DNA of 64,000 nt from CAZMHL01 sp045605445 (GCA_045605445.1 JAZUPZ010000004.1:14179-78178); one strand, 5' to 3'; shown: positions 8,361 to 18,188, numbered from the stretch's first letter. Notes: generated from the sequence alone by a model not told the origin. Made by a program: numbers and translations.

Positions 8361-9131
8361 ATGAAAAAAAGATTACAAGGTTTAATTTCGGGAATTATCA
8401 TCGGAGTAATTCTTACAGGCGGAGCGGCATTTGCAAAGCAGGCAAGCGAATGGGCAGAGCTCTATTACAACAATATTAAAATTTATATCGACGGCGGAGA
8501 AATAACTCCGAAGGATGTAAACGGAAACTATGTTGAACCTTTTACAATGAACGGAACAACTTATCTTCCTGTAAGAGCAATATCAAACGCTTTCGGAAAA
8601 GAGGTTGAATGGGACGGAATTACTCAGAGCGTTTACATCGGCAAAAAAGACCAGACCAAACCTGATAATTATTTAAGCAAGCTTCAATATAACGACTACA
8701 AAGAAGCTGACCCGGACAGCAATTTTGCAATTATTAACGGAACGGTAACAGATTATAATAAGAATGTTTATACCAACGGACTTATTTTTTACAGAGAATG
8801 GAGTGGAGGAATTGCGGATGATACAGATGGAGCAGATCTGCTTATTTCCTATCCTCTTAACAGTCAGTACAAAAATCTTCAGGGTAAAATTGTTTTGCCT
8901 AAAGCTTATGATTTAACCACATGGAATAAAAGAGATAATTGCGATACTTCGTCAACAGATGTGTGGTTTTACGGGGATGGAAGACTTTTGTATAAGGCAA
9001 CAGCGGTTACAGCTTCAATGCCGTTTAATGTTGATATAAATACAAGAGGGGTAAATCAGCTTACAATAAAAATAAAAACGGAAGGTAGGTATTCGCACAT
9101 AGCTCTTACCGATCTGGCATTATATAAATAA
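8361..9131 (+). CDS. Exported protein with CuAO_N and NPCBM-like domains
   Basis: 256 residues with AGGAGG 8 nt before the ATG. Residues 1-26 are a signal/anchor segment. Residues ~35-95 are a copper amine oxidase N-terminal domain (GTTYLPVRAISNAFGKEVEWD). Residues ~150-256 look like an NPCBM/NEW2 carbohydrate-binding module (VWFYGDGRLLYKATAV..LTIKIKTEGRYSHIALTDLAL). It is first in an operon with the next two surface genes and directly behind the XRE-controlled promoter. The likely role is glycan binding at the cell surface; no catalytic domain is seen. Confidence 0.8.
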   Translation: MKKRLQGLISGIIIGVILTGGAAFAKQASEWAELYYNNIKIYIDGGEITPKDVNGNYVEPFTMNGTTYLPVRAISNAFGKEVEWDGITQSVYIGKKDQTKPDNYLSKLQYNDYKEADPDSNFAIINGTVTDYNKNVYTNGLIFYREWSGGIADDTDGADLLISYPLNSQYKNLQGKIVLPKAYDLTTWNKRDNCDTSSTDVWFYGDGRLLYKATAVTASMPFNVDINTRGVNQLTIKIKTEGRYSHIALTDLALYK

Positions 9132-9161
9132 GCATTTAATTATCTTTTAAGGAGAAACTTA

Positions 9162-11168
9162 ATGAAAAAAATAATTTCAATTCTGCTTTGTCTTGCATTG
9201 TGCTTTGGAATGATAGCTTCCTTTGGGAGTGGCGTAAGCGCTTCGGGCACACAGAGTGTACAAGACGGATTATATACTTTTAAAAACGTATCAAGCGGAT
9301 ATATGCTTAATGTGTATGCAGGAAAAGATGCTAACGGAACAAAGGTAACAACCTGGGAATACGACGGAACAACCGACCAGAGAATTTATATTCAGCATCA
9401 GGGAAACGGAAAATATCTTTTAAAGTTCAACGCTTCTTCAGGTGGAAGAGTTGTCGATGTAAACAGAGGCGAAAGCTTAACTGCTTCTATTGATGACGGA
9501 GACAAAATAGATATATGGACAGCAAACGACCTTGATGCACAGTATTTTTACATCATTCCCTGCGGAAACGGAGCATATACCTTTGAGCTTGTTTCAAAGC
9601 CCGGCCATGTTATTGCGGCGGTAAACAACTCAGCGGCGGCAAGCAACGGAACTCAGCTTCAGCTTAAAAAATATACAGGCTCGGATTGTCAGAAGTGGTA
9701 TATCTGTAACACAAACGGCTCAAAAATAAGCGTATGTAACCATATAAATACTAAAAACAAAGAGCTTATAATAACCTATGAGCAGTCGTCAGATACTCAT
9801 CATAAAACCGTAACCAAATACGATGTTGTATGTAACGACTGCGGTGAAACCGTTAAAAGCAACCAGACCTCATCAAAAGAAGAAACACATATTATGAACG
9901 GTAACAGCTGTTCAAAATGCGGCTATGCGGAAGCGGTTTCGGAGGAGTGTAAGCATACTAAAACTTATGAAATCGGAAGTGGGAAAACAGGCGAATTCAA
10001 AAGACAGAAGGATGAAAAATACCATATTTGTACGGAATATGTAGATATTATCTGTGCCTACTGCAGTAAAACACTACAGCATGAAGTTGAAAAAGAAATA
10101 GAGGTAGAACACGTTTTCAACGGCGATTACTGTATGGTTTGCAATTATGACAAAAGCAATAAAAAAGCAGAAGCATCAACGCTGACGGCAAATAAAACAC
10201 AGATTACTGCAGGTGAAAGTATAGATTTCACGTGGTCAAGAGCAGAATATGCAAATTGCTATGATTTACATATGTATAAAGACGGTAAAAGGGTAAATTT
10301 GTTCGGCGGCCTTCAGGGACTTAAATACACATATAAATTTGACGAAAGTGGAGTTTATGATGTTGGAATTTACAGCATAAACAATAACGGAGATTATACT
10401 GTTGGAACTTATGTAAGAATCACAGTTAATGAAAAAGTAACAACAAGAGCCGGATATGTTTACAATACAGACGGTGCAAATCTTAATATGAGAGCGCAGG
10501 CAACAACGAAATCTGCAATTGTAGGTAAAATACCTGAGGGTAGGACAGTAACAGTAACCGGTAATGCTGTAAACGGATTCTATCCTATAACTTATGGCGG
10601 AAAGTCTGGCTACGGTCATTCTGATTATATAACCTTTACAAAGCCAACGGGAAGCAGTTCTACAGTAGTAATTAAAAATTCGAAAACAGAACAGAAAAAG
10701 TCTCAGCTTTCTTCTATGATGAATGGTTCAACTTATGGAGGAGCATATAAAATTGGAAAGCAATATACCGGACCGTATCATAAAGAGCAGTGCAAAGGGT
10801 TTGCTAAATCTGTATTTATGCAACTTTTTGGATATAATATAGGTTCTACAACAGACGGAGGCTACGGATATCAAATTAACTATTCGAGTTCCAAAACAAC
10901 TCATTTAGGAACCGTTACGTCTATGACAGTAACAAATGTTAAAAATTTGTTTTTAAAGGCTCGTCCCGGTGACTTTGTTCAAATGAAGCAAAAAGGATCA
11001 TATACAGGTCCTCATTCTGCTATTGTGTATGAAGTTTCTGAAAGCGGAGTTACGTTTTATGAATGTAATTTGGATTGGAAAAACACAATAAGCAAGAAAT
11101 ATTATTCGTGGACAGAAATTGTTTCGGGCAAATCGGCAATTTCTGTATACACAGCAAAAGGATATTAA
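9162..11168 (+). CDS. Secreted ricin-lectin/SH3b protein with C-terminal papain-fold hydrolase-like domain
   Basis: 668 residues, 30 bp after the previous gene. In order: a signal peptide (1-27); a ricin-type beta-trefoil (~38-182, QxW-like repeats); a linker with four Cys-x2-Cys pairs (CNDCG, CSKCG, CAYC, CMVC); an Ig/PKD-like domain (~345-435); a bacterial SH3 domain (~440-500, ANLNMRAQATTKSAIVGKI); and a C-terminal domain. The C-terminal domain has Cys544 (EQCKGFAKSVF), His618 (GPHSAIV) and YECNLDW, a Cys-His-Asn/Asp pattern of NlpC/P60- or CHAP-like hydrolases. It probably binds glycan and cuts peptidoglycan or peptides outside the cell. Confidence 0.8.
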   Translation: MKKIISILLCLALCFGMIASFGSGVSASGTQSVQDGLYTFKNVSSGYMLNVYAGKDANGTKVTTWEYDGTTDQRIYIQHQGNGKYLLKFNASSGGRVVDVNRGESLTASIDDGDKIDIWTANDLDAQYFYIIPCGNGAYTFELVSKPGHVIAAVNNSAAASNGTQLQLKKYTGSDCQKWYICNTNGSKISVCNHINTKNKELIITYEQSSDTHHKTVTKYDVVCNDCGETVKSNQTSSKEETHIMNGNSCSKCGYAEAVSEECKHTKTYEIGSGKTGEFKRQKDEKYHICTEYVDIICAYCSKTLQHEVEKEIEVEHVFNGDYCMVCNYDKSNKKAEASTLTANKTQITAGESIDFTWSRAEYANCYDLHMYKDGKRVNLFGGLQGLKYTYKFDESGVYDVGIYSINNNGDYTVGTYVRITVNEKVTTRAGYVYNTDGANLNMRAQATTKSAIVGKIPEGRTVTVTGNAVNGFYPITYGGKSGYGHSDYITFTKPTGSSSTVVIKNSKTEQKKSQLSSMMNGSTYGGAYKIGKQYTGPYHKEQCKGFAKSVFMQLFGYNIGSTTDGGYGYQINYSSSKTTHLGTVTSMTVTNVKNLFLKARPGDFVQMKQKGSYTGPHSAIVYEVSESGVTFYECNLDWKNTISKKYYSWTEIVSGKSAISVYTAKGY

Positions 11169-11192
11169 AAATAAAAGAACGAGAGAATAAAT

Positions 11193-11870
11193 ATGAAGAA
11201 ATATATATCAGTAATATTAGTGTTGTTAATGTTTTCCCAAGTATCAGTATTGGCATACAGTGACATAACAGATGCGCAATTTGCAGCAAAAGTTGAAAAT
11301 TTATCAGAATATAACATAATAAATGGTTATGAAGATGGAACATTCCGTCCTTACGATAACATAACAAGAGCTGAATTCTGTAAATTGATAATGTGCGCCA
11401 CTATGAATGACTATGTTGGTGAATATGAAAAATGCTTTACAGATGTCGAAAACGGATTTTGGGCAGAAAATTATATTTATGCTGCAAAGATGCTTGGGAT
11501 TGTTAACGGAACCACAGAAACAACCTTTGAACCGGAAGCGAATATAACAAATGAGCAGGCGGTTAAAATGATTGTTTGTGCTTTGGGATACGGTGAGGAA
11601 GCAAATGATTTGGGTGGATACCCAAATGGTTATATAAGAGTAGCCGAAAATTTAGGAATAATATCAGAAGGATTTGTCGGAGAGAAAGTTGCAACAAGAC
11701 AAGGTGTTGCGGAGATGGTTTATAATATACTTGATGTAGAATACTACTTTATTTCGTTGTCAGACGATGGTGTTATTGAGAAAAGTAAATCGGGAAGCAC
11801 ATTAAGGGAATATCACGAGTTTTTGAACGACGGTGGTGATGATGAGTCGGGCGAGAATGCAGTTGGATAA
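11193..11870 (+). CDS. S-layer homology (SLH) domain protein
   Basis: 225 residues: a signal peptide (1-22), then SLH repeats marked by NIINGYEDGTFRPYDNITRAEFCKL and GIVNGTTETTFEPEANITNEQAVKM, with a third weaker unit. The C-terminus is short and acidic. SLH repeats hold proteins to secondary cell-wall polymers. Last gene of the XRE-controlled operon, 24 bp after its neighbour, and closed by a bidirectional terminator. Confidence 0.85.
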   Translation: MKKYISVILVLLMFSQVSVLAYSDITDAQFAAKVENLSEYNIINGYEDGTFRPYDNITRAEFCKLIMCATMNDYVGEYEKCFTDVENGFWAENYIYAAKMLGIVNGTTETTFEPEANITNEQAVKMIVCALGYGEEANDLGGYPNGYIRVAENLGIISEGFVGEKVATRQGVAEMVYNILDVEYYFISLSDDGVIEKSKSGSTLREYHEFLNDGGDDESGENAVG

Positions 11871-11886
11871 AAAATAAAGCTGATAC

Positions 11887-11920
11887 AAAAAGAAGTCAAT
11901 CTGAAGATTGACTTCTTTTT
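11887..11920. terminator. Bidirectional terminator between convergent operons
   Basis: AAAAAGAAGTCAATC pairs with GATTGACTTCTTTTT. A tracts on one side and T tracts on the other serve both the SLH gene (+) and the solute-binding gene (-). Confidence 0.85.
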
Positions 11921-11933
11921 GCAGTGTTATGAA

Positions 11934-13298
11934 TTATTTGACAAATATTGATTTGTCAATAGTTCCGTCTTTAATGCCTTTTCTCAGCGCCTGAGTATAT
12001 GTGTCTTTAAGTTCAGGTAAGTATTTGGATGCATCAATTGAGGTATCCTGCCATATGAGTTTTGCTTTATCTCCTGAAGATTCTTTTTCAAGAGCAAGTG
12101 AAGGAGAGGGTCTTCTTTCGATGTTCTGGTCTTTTACAAGGTTTGCAAACTGTGCCCACTGTACCGGGAATTTTGATTCATCGGCTTTTTCTGCAACGCC
12201 TGCTCTGATCGGAATGTAATATCCGCCTTCGTAAAGGTCAAGAAGAACATCCTCGCCCATAAGCCATGTATAAACCTTCATAGTTTTTTCAGGTTCTTTT
12301 AATGCTGTGTTTGCAATGCAGTAGCCTGAAGTTCTTGAAGCAGGATTCTGGTATCTTTCATATCCGTCATAAACGGGGATAGGAGCAACTGCCCAGTCGC
12401 AGGTTGCAGGGAACTGCTCGGTGAGAACACCAACGTCCCAGGATGCGCCCATAAACATACCGATTCTGCCTGCTGCAAACTGAGCTCTCATTGTGTCGTT
12501 GTCAAGTGATTCAGCGCCGGGGAATGTAGCGCCTGAATTTTTAACAGCTTTTACAAAATCAATGTATTCAAGCCAATGCTCTGTATATGTGTAAGTTTCT
12601 TTGTCCCAGTCAATTTCAGTTAAAGCACCGTTGGGTGAAAGCTCGTTAAAGGTTGCGTTGCCGGGATATGCAAGCTGTGACCAGCCCTGGTCTTTAAGAG
12701 GAAGACCTAAACCAAAAACATTGTTAGCTTTGTCTGTAAGCTTTTTAGCATATTCAACAAGCTCGCTTGTTGTTTTCGGAGGTGTTGGTTCACCGTTTTC
12801 GTCAACAAGACCTGCTTTTCTGAATAAGTCTTTGTTATACATAAGGCCCTGAACTGTCTGAGCCATATTTACAAAGTAAACCTTGCCGTTGATAAGTTCT
12901 CTGTTTGCAAGAGGAATTTCGCCGTAAGCTTCTAAAAATTCTTCACCGCCGGGCATATCTGCGATAGGAACAATATATCCCTTGTTTGCCGCATTAACCT
13001 TTGCCTGATCTCCGCCCCACATAAGAAGGTGAGGAAGCTGATCGTTCTGTGATGCAGATTCAATAATTGTAGCATAATCGTTCAGATAAGTTTCAAACTC
13101 AATTTTAATGCCCTCTTTTTTACCTGTTGTGTTGTTGTATTCCTCAACAAGCTGTTCCATGCGTTCCTGAGTGGAACCTGAGCTTGACCATACCTTGATA
13201 ACTGTAACATCGCCTGATGCACCGCCGTCTTTAGTGCAGGAAGCAAAGCAAACTGTTACCATAAGCATTGCCATAATAAGTGCCAGTAATTTTTTCAT
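11934..13298 (-). CDS. ABC transporter extracellular sugar-binding lipoprotein
   Basis: 454 residues. The signal ends in a lipobox at CFASC, then come family-1 solute-binding features (VIKVWSSSGSTQERMEQLVEEYN, LMWGGDQAKVNAANKGYIVP, AAGRIGMFMGASWDVG). AGGAC precedes the ATG. It is last in a minus-strand operon with the BNR propeller and LRR genes; only 18 bp separate it from the LRR gene. No permease or ATPase genes are nearby, so it must share a membrane complex encoded elsewhere or serve as a binder only. Confidence 0.9.
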   Translation of the reverse strand: MKKLLALIMAMLMVTVCFASCTKDGGASGDVTVIKVWSSSGSTQERMEQLVEEYNNTTGKKEGIKIEFETYLNDYATIIESASQNDQLPHLLMWGGDQAKVNAANKGYIVPIADMPGGEEFLEAYGEIPLANRELINGKVYFVNMAQTVQGLMYNKDLFRKAGLVDENGEPTPPKTTSELVEYAKKLTDKANNVFGLGLPLKDQGWSQLAYPGNATFNELSPNGALTEIDWDKETYTYTEHWLEYIDFVKAVKNSGATFPGAESLDNDTMRAQFAAGRIGMFMGASWDVGVLTEQFPATCDWAVAPIPVYDGYERYQNPASRTSGYCIANTALKEPEKTMKVYTWLMGEDVLLDLYEGGYYIPIRAGVAEKADESKFPVQWAQFANLVKDQNIERRPSPSLALEKESSGDKAKLIWQDTSIDASKYLPELKDTYTQALRKGIKDGTIDKSIFVK

Positions 13299-13316
13299 AA
13301 AATTTGTCCTTTCTTA

Positions 13317-14015
13317 TCAGTAGGTCTGATAATTGATATTATTTGCAATTGCATAATTCATTGCATAAGAGCCGTCTTTAACATAAAGTGTAAGGCTTCT
13401 GCAATTTTTAAATGCATAATCGCCAATCCATTCGATTGATTCGGGAAGTGTAATCTTCTGAATTTTGGTTTTGTTCATAAATACTGCGCCTGCAATTGTT
13501 TTTGTTCCCTCGGGAATACTTATGTCAATCTCGTTTCCTTTATATCCTATGTAAGCTCCGTCGCCTACAATAACCTGGTCGTGAGGCTGATTTTCATACC
13601 AGGGAGTTCTGTAGAATGCGTAAGCGTCAACATACTTCAGTGTTGAAGGAATTGAAATGTTTTCAAGCTTTGCGCAAAGGGCAAAGGCGCGGTTACCGAT
13701 TTTTGTAACACCCTCGGGAATCACAATGTCGGTAATGAAAATGTTTGTAAAAGCCGAACGACCGATTTCGGTAATTCCCTGAGGAATGGTAACATCGGTA
13801 ACATCATAGCTTTCGTAGCAGGCAAAATCGCCGATTTTTGCAATCTTAACCCCGTCGATTTCTGTGGGGAAGTTAACAGAGCCCTTGGTTGCCTGGAAAG
13901 GAGTAACAACCTCGTTAACTCCGTTTTTGGTAATAAGTGTGTAACTGTCTTCTGCATATGCAGGAACTGCAAGGAGCAGAGCAACCATAAGTACTAAGCA
14001 TAAAATCTTTTTCAT
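13317..14015 (-). CDS. Exported leucine-rich-repeat (BspA/LRR_5-type) protein
   Basis: 232 residues: a signal peptide (1-21, ending VPAYA), then at least four LRR_5 units such as VTDVTIPQGITEIGRSAFTN and ITDIVIPEGVTKIGNRAFAL. These repeats form a surface adhesion solenoid. AAGGAGGAG precedes the ATG. It lies 14 bp after the propeller gene and 18 bp before the solute-binding gene, so the three are cotranscribed. Its role is likely recognition at the cell surface; the ligand is unknown. Confidence 0.88.
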   Translation of the reverse strand: MKKILCLVLMVALLLAVPAYAEDSYTLITKNGVNEVVTPFQATKGSVNFPTEIDGVKIAKIGDFACYESYDVTDVTIPQGITEIGRSAFTNIFITDIVIPEGVTKIGNRAFALCAKLENISIPSTLKYVDAYAFYRTPWYENQPHDQVIVGDGAYIGYKGNEIDISIPEGTKTIAGAVFMNKTKIQKITLPESIEWIGDYAFKNCRSLTLYVKDGSYAMNYAIANNINYQTY

Positions 14016-14029
14016 TGTTATTCTCCTCC

Positions 14030-17000
14030 TTATTGTTTCACTTTAATTGAAAGTGTAGGTCTGTTTTTGGGATTTTCAATTTCCTTGGTATAAAGCTCAA
14101 GGATTTTTTCATTGTTTTCGGTAATTGCAATACCGATTGAAACAATCTTGTCACCTTTGTATTCTTTAATAATGTAATCTGTAACGTCAAAGGTCATCAG
14201 TGGTTTTTCTGTTCCGGTAAGGAGATACTGACCGATTAAATTTCCGAAAGGAATAATTCTCTGTGTGCGGTCAGAGTATTCTGCAGAATGAGGAATTGAG
14301 TAAACAAGCTTTTCATTTTTAGAAGCTGAAACCTCTGTCCATTTGTCAAACTCAACCTCGTAAATACCAAGATTCTGCTCTTCTTCTGTATATCTCTTTT
14401 TAACCTTAAGACTTAAGGTTGCACTTTCAATTTCGCCCTTAACGTCGCTTATGTCAAACATAAGGTAGCCTTCCGCTGAACGGTTAAGACCTGAGTAGTT
14501 TTTGATGTACATTGAAGCGTTTGAACCGTAGTCATCGCTGTAGGGGAGCTTGTCGTAATAAATATATGTATCATCTGTCGGATAGAAGGTGTAAACTCCG
14601 TTCTCATCTGCCTCAGCAGGTTTTTCTGTAACCTCTGCCTGAAGTGTAACTGTTTTTGTTTCTTCTGTCCAGTCAACCTTGCCGTTTAAGGATTCCGTAA
14701 CAAATCTGATTGGAACAAGTGTTCTGTCGCAGGTAACGTAAGGCGCTGCATCAAGTGTTATTTCCTTGTCGTTTACATAAGCCTTGGTTGAACCGATTGT
14801 AAGAATAATTGTTTTGTCGCCTTTAACAGCTGTAACAGTCTGTGTGGGGTCATCCCAGGAAACTGTTGCACCAAGCTCTTCAAAGATTTTTCTCATTGGA
14901 ACAAAGGTTCTGTCGTTAACTGTTTCTGGGTCAACATCAAAGAAAAGTCTTGTGCCGTTTAAGATAACGGTAATTCTTTCGTCGAGGAATTTCTTGAAGT
15001 TGTCAGGCTCGTAGATGAATGTGCCGCCGTATGTACCAATCCAGGCTCTGTTTGAGAATGGTTCAAAGTTAATGTCGGTAACATAGCGAAGTCCCGGAAG
15101 ACCTGTAACAACGTGAAATGTCTGTCCGTGGTCATAGCTTTCAAGAAGACCGATGCTCTTTGAGCCTGCCGCAGAGTTTCTGAAACCTATAAGCATATGG
15201 TCGGGATTTTTCGGGTCAAAGGCAATGTCTGTAACAATATCCGTATGACCGTTGTATTTGGGTTCAAATACTATAGTTTCGGGAGTTTGTCCGTATGTGA
15301 ATTTAACCATTGCATGACTCTGTGTGCCGATATATAAAGTGTTTTTATCAACAGAATCAGCACCTGAACCTGCCGCAACAAGAGTGGTATTGCCCATTGA
15401 TTCCCAGTTTACACCTCTGTCAAAGGAGATAAAAGCTTCTCTGGCATCATTGTCATATGAGAAAACAACATCGTTGTCAACGGGAGAAACCGCCAGAATG
15501 TTTTTGGAGTTTGGAGTCCAGGTTTTGCCTCTGTCACGGCTTGTATAACCGGAAGCGTAAATAAAGTTTTCATCTTTGTTGTGATACTGGAAAACAACGT
15601 TGTCGCCTGTGTAGTCACAACCCTCAACCTTAACCCATGACTTTCCGCCGTCAAAGGTTTCTTCCATAGCCTGAGCGCTCCATCCGCCTACAAAACAGTA
15701 AAGGTGGTTTGCATCTTTCGGGTCAGAAAGAATTGATTCAACAGATTTTGCAGTTCCTCTTCTCGGGTAGTTATATATTGAACGAACTGTAGGGAAATCA
15801 TTTCCACCGTAGTAAGGTTCGTTTGAAACTGCAAGGTTTTTGTCACGGAATCCGTACCATATTCTTCCGTCGGGAGCAAATTCAACCCAGGTTAAGCCTG
15901 AATTTCCTGCACCTGAAGAACAGGGGAAGTAGTCAACTCCGCCGTTTTCCGATTTGTATAAAGTATCCCAGAATGCGGCATAAATTACATCAGGGTTTGT
16001 ATCGTCACCCCACATACCTTCCTGAGTCCAGCCGTTGTTGTTGTCAAGAAGAGTATCTTCGCAGTAAACGTAAGGTGTTATCCAGGTTTTGCCGTAGTCG
16101 TGGCTTGCACGCAAGGGGTAAACAATGTTTGTAAGTCTTACATAAAGATTCGGAATTCCGTTTGCAGAAGGTTTCTTCGCAAACTCAACTCTTGCGGGAG
16201 TTCCGTTCTTGGTTGAAGCACCCATATCCATTGTCATAGCACTCCAACTTGAACCGTTGTCAAAGGTTTCATAAAGCTTTTTGTTGCAAATTGCAACCCA
16301 GTGACTGTCGTTAACAGGGTCCATTGTAACAGCGGTGACCGCCTGGCCTGCTTCGGGAGTAACAATTTTCCACAGAGTGCCGCCGTTTGTTGTAATGTGA
16401 AGTCCGGGAGCCTCTCCGCCTGCAACTGCACAAATGATTTTCTGTCCGTCGGGAGATACTGACATTGCTTCAACGTAAGCAAATGTTCCTGCACTGCCAA
16501 GGTTTGTCCATTTAACACCGCCGTCTGAAGATTTCATAACGCCCGATGTTGTAAGAGCATAAAGGTTTTTGCTATCGTCAAAGGCAAGAAGATTTGCCGC
16601 GTGACCGTTAACAAATGCCGCATCAAGACACATTTTCCAGGTAACACCGCCATCGGTTGACTTATAAAGACCGTCAATTGCCGATTTGTTGGCTTTGCTT
16701 GTGTAGCTTGAAGTACCGCCTCTCCAGCCGTGAGCCGCATAGCAGATGTTTGCATTATCGGGATCAAAAATAAAGCTTGATACCGACCAGGTAGCATCGC
16801 CTTCTCTTACCTTAAACCAGGTATTTCCGCCGTCGTGACTGTACATTGAGCCTGCAACGTCGGTGCTGAAAAGAAGATAGTTTGGATTTGAAGGTGCAGA
16901 GGCAACGGCAGTAATAACCTGTCCGCCTTCGCTGCCCATACTCCAACCAACCTCGTTTTCGGTTTGCATAGTATAGTAGAGGAACCAGGGAGTGTATCTC

Positions 17001-17152
17001 ACCGTGTTTCCGCTTTCAATAACCGGATGTCCGAACACGTTCCAGGGGAGGCGTGCCGGGTCGTAAATTTCCGGATAATCTTTTGCCCATGCTGTGCTCA
17101 TTACTGAAAAAACAAGAAGCATGCAGAGCATTAAACTGATAAATTTTTTCAT
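14030..17152 (-). CDS. Secreted BNR/GH74-superfamily beta-propeller with CuAO_N and DNRLRE-type domains
   Basis: 1040 residues from ATG 17152 (GGGGTGAT upstream; a longer frame to 17200 lacks a site). Residues 1-23 are a signal peptide. Residues ~55-740 hold many Asp-box repeats (SHDGGNTWFK, STDGGVTWK, TFDGGKSWV), a tandem propeller like GH74 or VPS10 proteins. Residues ~745-865 are a CuAO_N domain (NDRTFVPMRKIFEELGATVSW). Residues ~875-1040 resemble the DNRLRE/CBM96 beta-sandwich (DDTYIYYDKL..SAEGYLMFDISDV). It is less like true GH74 enzymes than the protein at 3461, so it may be a binder rather than an enzyme. Confidence 0.78.
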   Translation of the reverse strand: MKKFISLMLCMLLVFSVMSTAWAKDYPEIYDPARLPWNVFGHPVIESGNTVRYTPWFLYYTMQTENEVGWSMGSEGGQVITAVASAPSNPNYLLFSTDVAGSMYSHDGGNTWFKVREGDATWSVSSFIFDPDNANICYAAHGWRGGTSSYTSKANKSAIDGLYKSTDGGVTWKMCLDAAFVNGHAANLLAFDDSKNLYALTTSGVMKSSDGGVKWTNLGSAGTFAYVEAMSVSPDGQKIICAVAGGEAPGLHITTNGGTLWKIVTPEAGQAVTAVTMDPVNDSHWVAICNKKLYETFDNGSSWSAMTMDMGASTKNGTPARVEFAKKPSANGIPNLYVRLTNIVYPLRASHDYGKTWITPYVYCEDTLLDNNNGWTQEGMWGDDTNPDVIYAAFWDTLYKSENGGVDYFPCSSGAGNSGLTWVEFAPDGRIWYGFRDKNLAVSNEPYYGGNDFPTVRSIYNYPRRGTAKSVESILSDPKDANHLYCFVGGWSAQAMEETFDGGKSWVKVEGCDYTGDNVVFQYHNKDENFIYASGYTSRDRGKTWTPNSKNILAVSPVDNDVVFSYDNDAREAFISFDRGVNWESMGNTTLVAAGSGADSVDKNTLYIGTQSHAMVKFTYGQTPETIVFEPKYNGHTDIVTDIAFDPKNPDHMLIGFRNSAAGSKSIGLLESYDHGQTFHVVTGLPGLRYVTDINFEPFSNRAWIGTYGGTFIYEPDNFKKFLDERITVILNGTRLFFDVDPETVNDRTFVPMRKIFEELGATVSWDDPTQTVTAVKGDKTIILTIGSTKAYVNDKEITLDAAPYVTCDRTLVPIRFVTESLNGKVDWTEETKTVTLQAEVTEKPAEADENGVYTFYPTDDTYIYYDKLPYSDDYGSNASMYIKNYSGLNRSAEGYLMFDISDVKGEIESATLSLKVKKRYTEEEQNLGIYEVEFDKWTEVSASKNEKLVYSIPHSAEYSDRTQRIIPFGNLIGQYLLTGTEKPLMTFDVTDYIIKEYKGDKIVSIGIAITENNEKILELYTKEIENPKNRPTLSIKVKQ

Positions 17153-17170
17153 TCTTATCACCCCATAATT

Positions 17171-17200
17171 ATTATACAAGTCAGTAAGTAGCAAAAACAA
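17171..17200 (-). promoter_or_regulatory. Promoter of the propeller-LRR-binding protein operon
   Basis: On the minus strand, -35 TTGTTT (17200-17195) and -10 TATAAT (17176-17171) are 18 bp apart, just upstream of ATG 17152. Confidence 0.55.
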
Positions 17201-17252
17201 TATCTATTTTCGCATTTTATGAAAAATTGAAAGATTTTTGTTTATATAGTAC

Positions 17253-17286
17253 AAAAAAGCTCCCGCTTGATATTTGGGAGCTTTTT
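17253..17286 (-). terminator. Terminator of the RCC1-like lipoprotein gene
   Basis: AAAAAGCTCCC pairs with GGGAGCTTTTT in the gap between 17295 and 17152, so the RCC1-like gene and the propeller operon are separate transcripts. Confidence 0.8.
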
Positions 17287-17294
17287 CCTGATTT

Positions 17295-18188
17295 TTACTG
17301 AACAGTTACTTTGTTTTTTATAATTTCCGAAGAGCCGTTGTCATTTCCCATAAAGGCGCTGTCGCCGTGGTAGAAAATTTCTCCGTTACTGTCAATGGCA
17401 TAGTAGCCGGTAGGAGAGGCACAAACTTTTATAATATTCTTCCATTCCTCCGGATTTGCAACCTCTTTCATTGAACCGAAAAATTTAACGGTTCCGTCGC
17501 TCTGGAGAATAATGCCGTTGTCTTCGCAAACAGAAAGCTGTGTAATATTCTTGTAGAATTTTATATCATCAAGGTCAAAACGGTTGTCTCCTGCGGAAAC
17601 AGCGCTTCCGTCTGCCTTTATTCCAATAGTGCACATCTGTCCCGCGCCAATTTCAACAATACCCTTAAATTCGGTAAGGTCACACTGCCCTTTGTCGTTT
17701 CTTCCTGTTGCAACGCAGGTTCCGTTCTTTTTCAGGCCTACCGTATGACCGCCTGATGTGGCAATGTCAACAATATCTGTCCAGGAGGAAACCTCTGCCT
17801 GCCCTTTCGAGTTGTCGCCCGAGGCAACAACCGTTCCGTCTGATTTTAAACCAACCATAAAGTTGCTTCCGCCGGAAAGCTTAACAATGTTGTTCCAGCC
17901 TTTTATGTCTTCAAGATTTTCGTTGAGCTCGCCCTTTACTTCAAGGGTGCCGTCGGGCTTTAAAGCAATTATGCTGCTTTCGAAAACGAAAATATCCAAA
18001 ACTTCTGAAAAATCGGAAGCCTCTTTGAAAGCCCCTTCAACCTTAAGCTGTCCCTTCTCCAAAAGAGCAACCGAGGTTGCCGAAGCCGAAATTTTTGCAT
18101 CTGTAGTAACAGATTTTACCTCTTCCCCGCAGGATGCAAGAGAAAAAGTTATAATCAATGCTGTTAATAATGAAAGAATTCTTTTCAT
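17295..18188 (-). CDS. RCC1-repeat-like lipoprotein
   Basis: 297 residues with AAAAGGAG before the ATG. The signal ends in the lipobox LASC (Cys20). It then has about seven RCC1-like blades, each with a G-x-T/V-x-G-x-N pattern (ALKPDGTLEVKG, GLKSDGTVVASGDN, GLKKNGTCVATGRN). This forms a seven-bladed propeller displayed on the membrane. No enzyme motif is visible; a binding role is likely. The orientation matches the downstream surface operon but a terminator separates them. Confidence 0.82.
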   Translation of the reverse strand: MKRILSLLTALIITFSLASCGEEVKSVTTDAKISASATSVALLEKGQLKVEGAFKEASDFSEVLDIFVFESSIIALKPDGTLEVKGELNENLEDIKGWNNIVKLSGGSNFMVGLKSDGTVVASGDNSKGQAEVSSWTDIVDIATSGGHTVGLKKNGTCVATGRNDKGQCDLTEFKGIVEIGAGQMCTIGIKADGSAVSAGDNRFDLDDIKFYKNITQLSVCEDNGIILQSDGTVKFFGSMKEVANPEEWKNIIKVCASPTGYYAIDSNGEIFYHGDSAFMGNDNGSSEIIKNKVTVQ

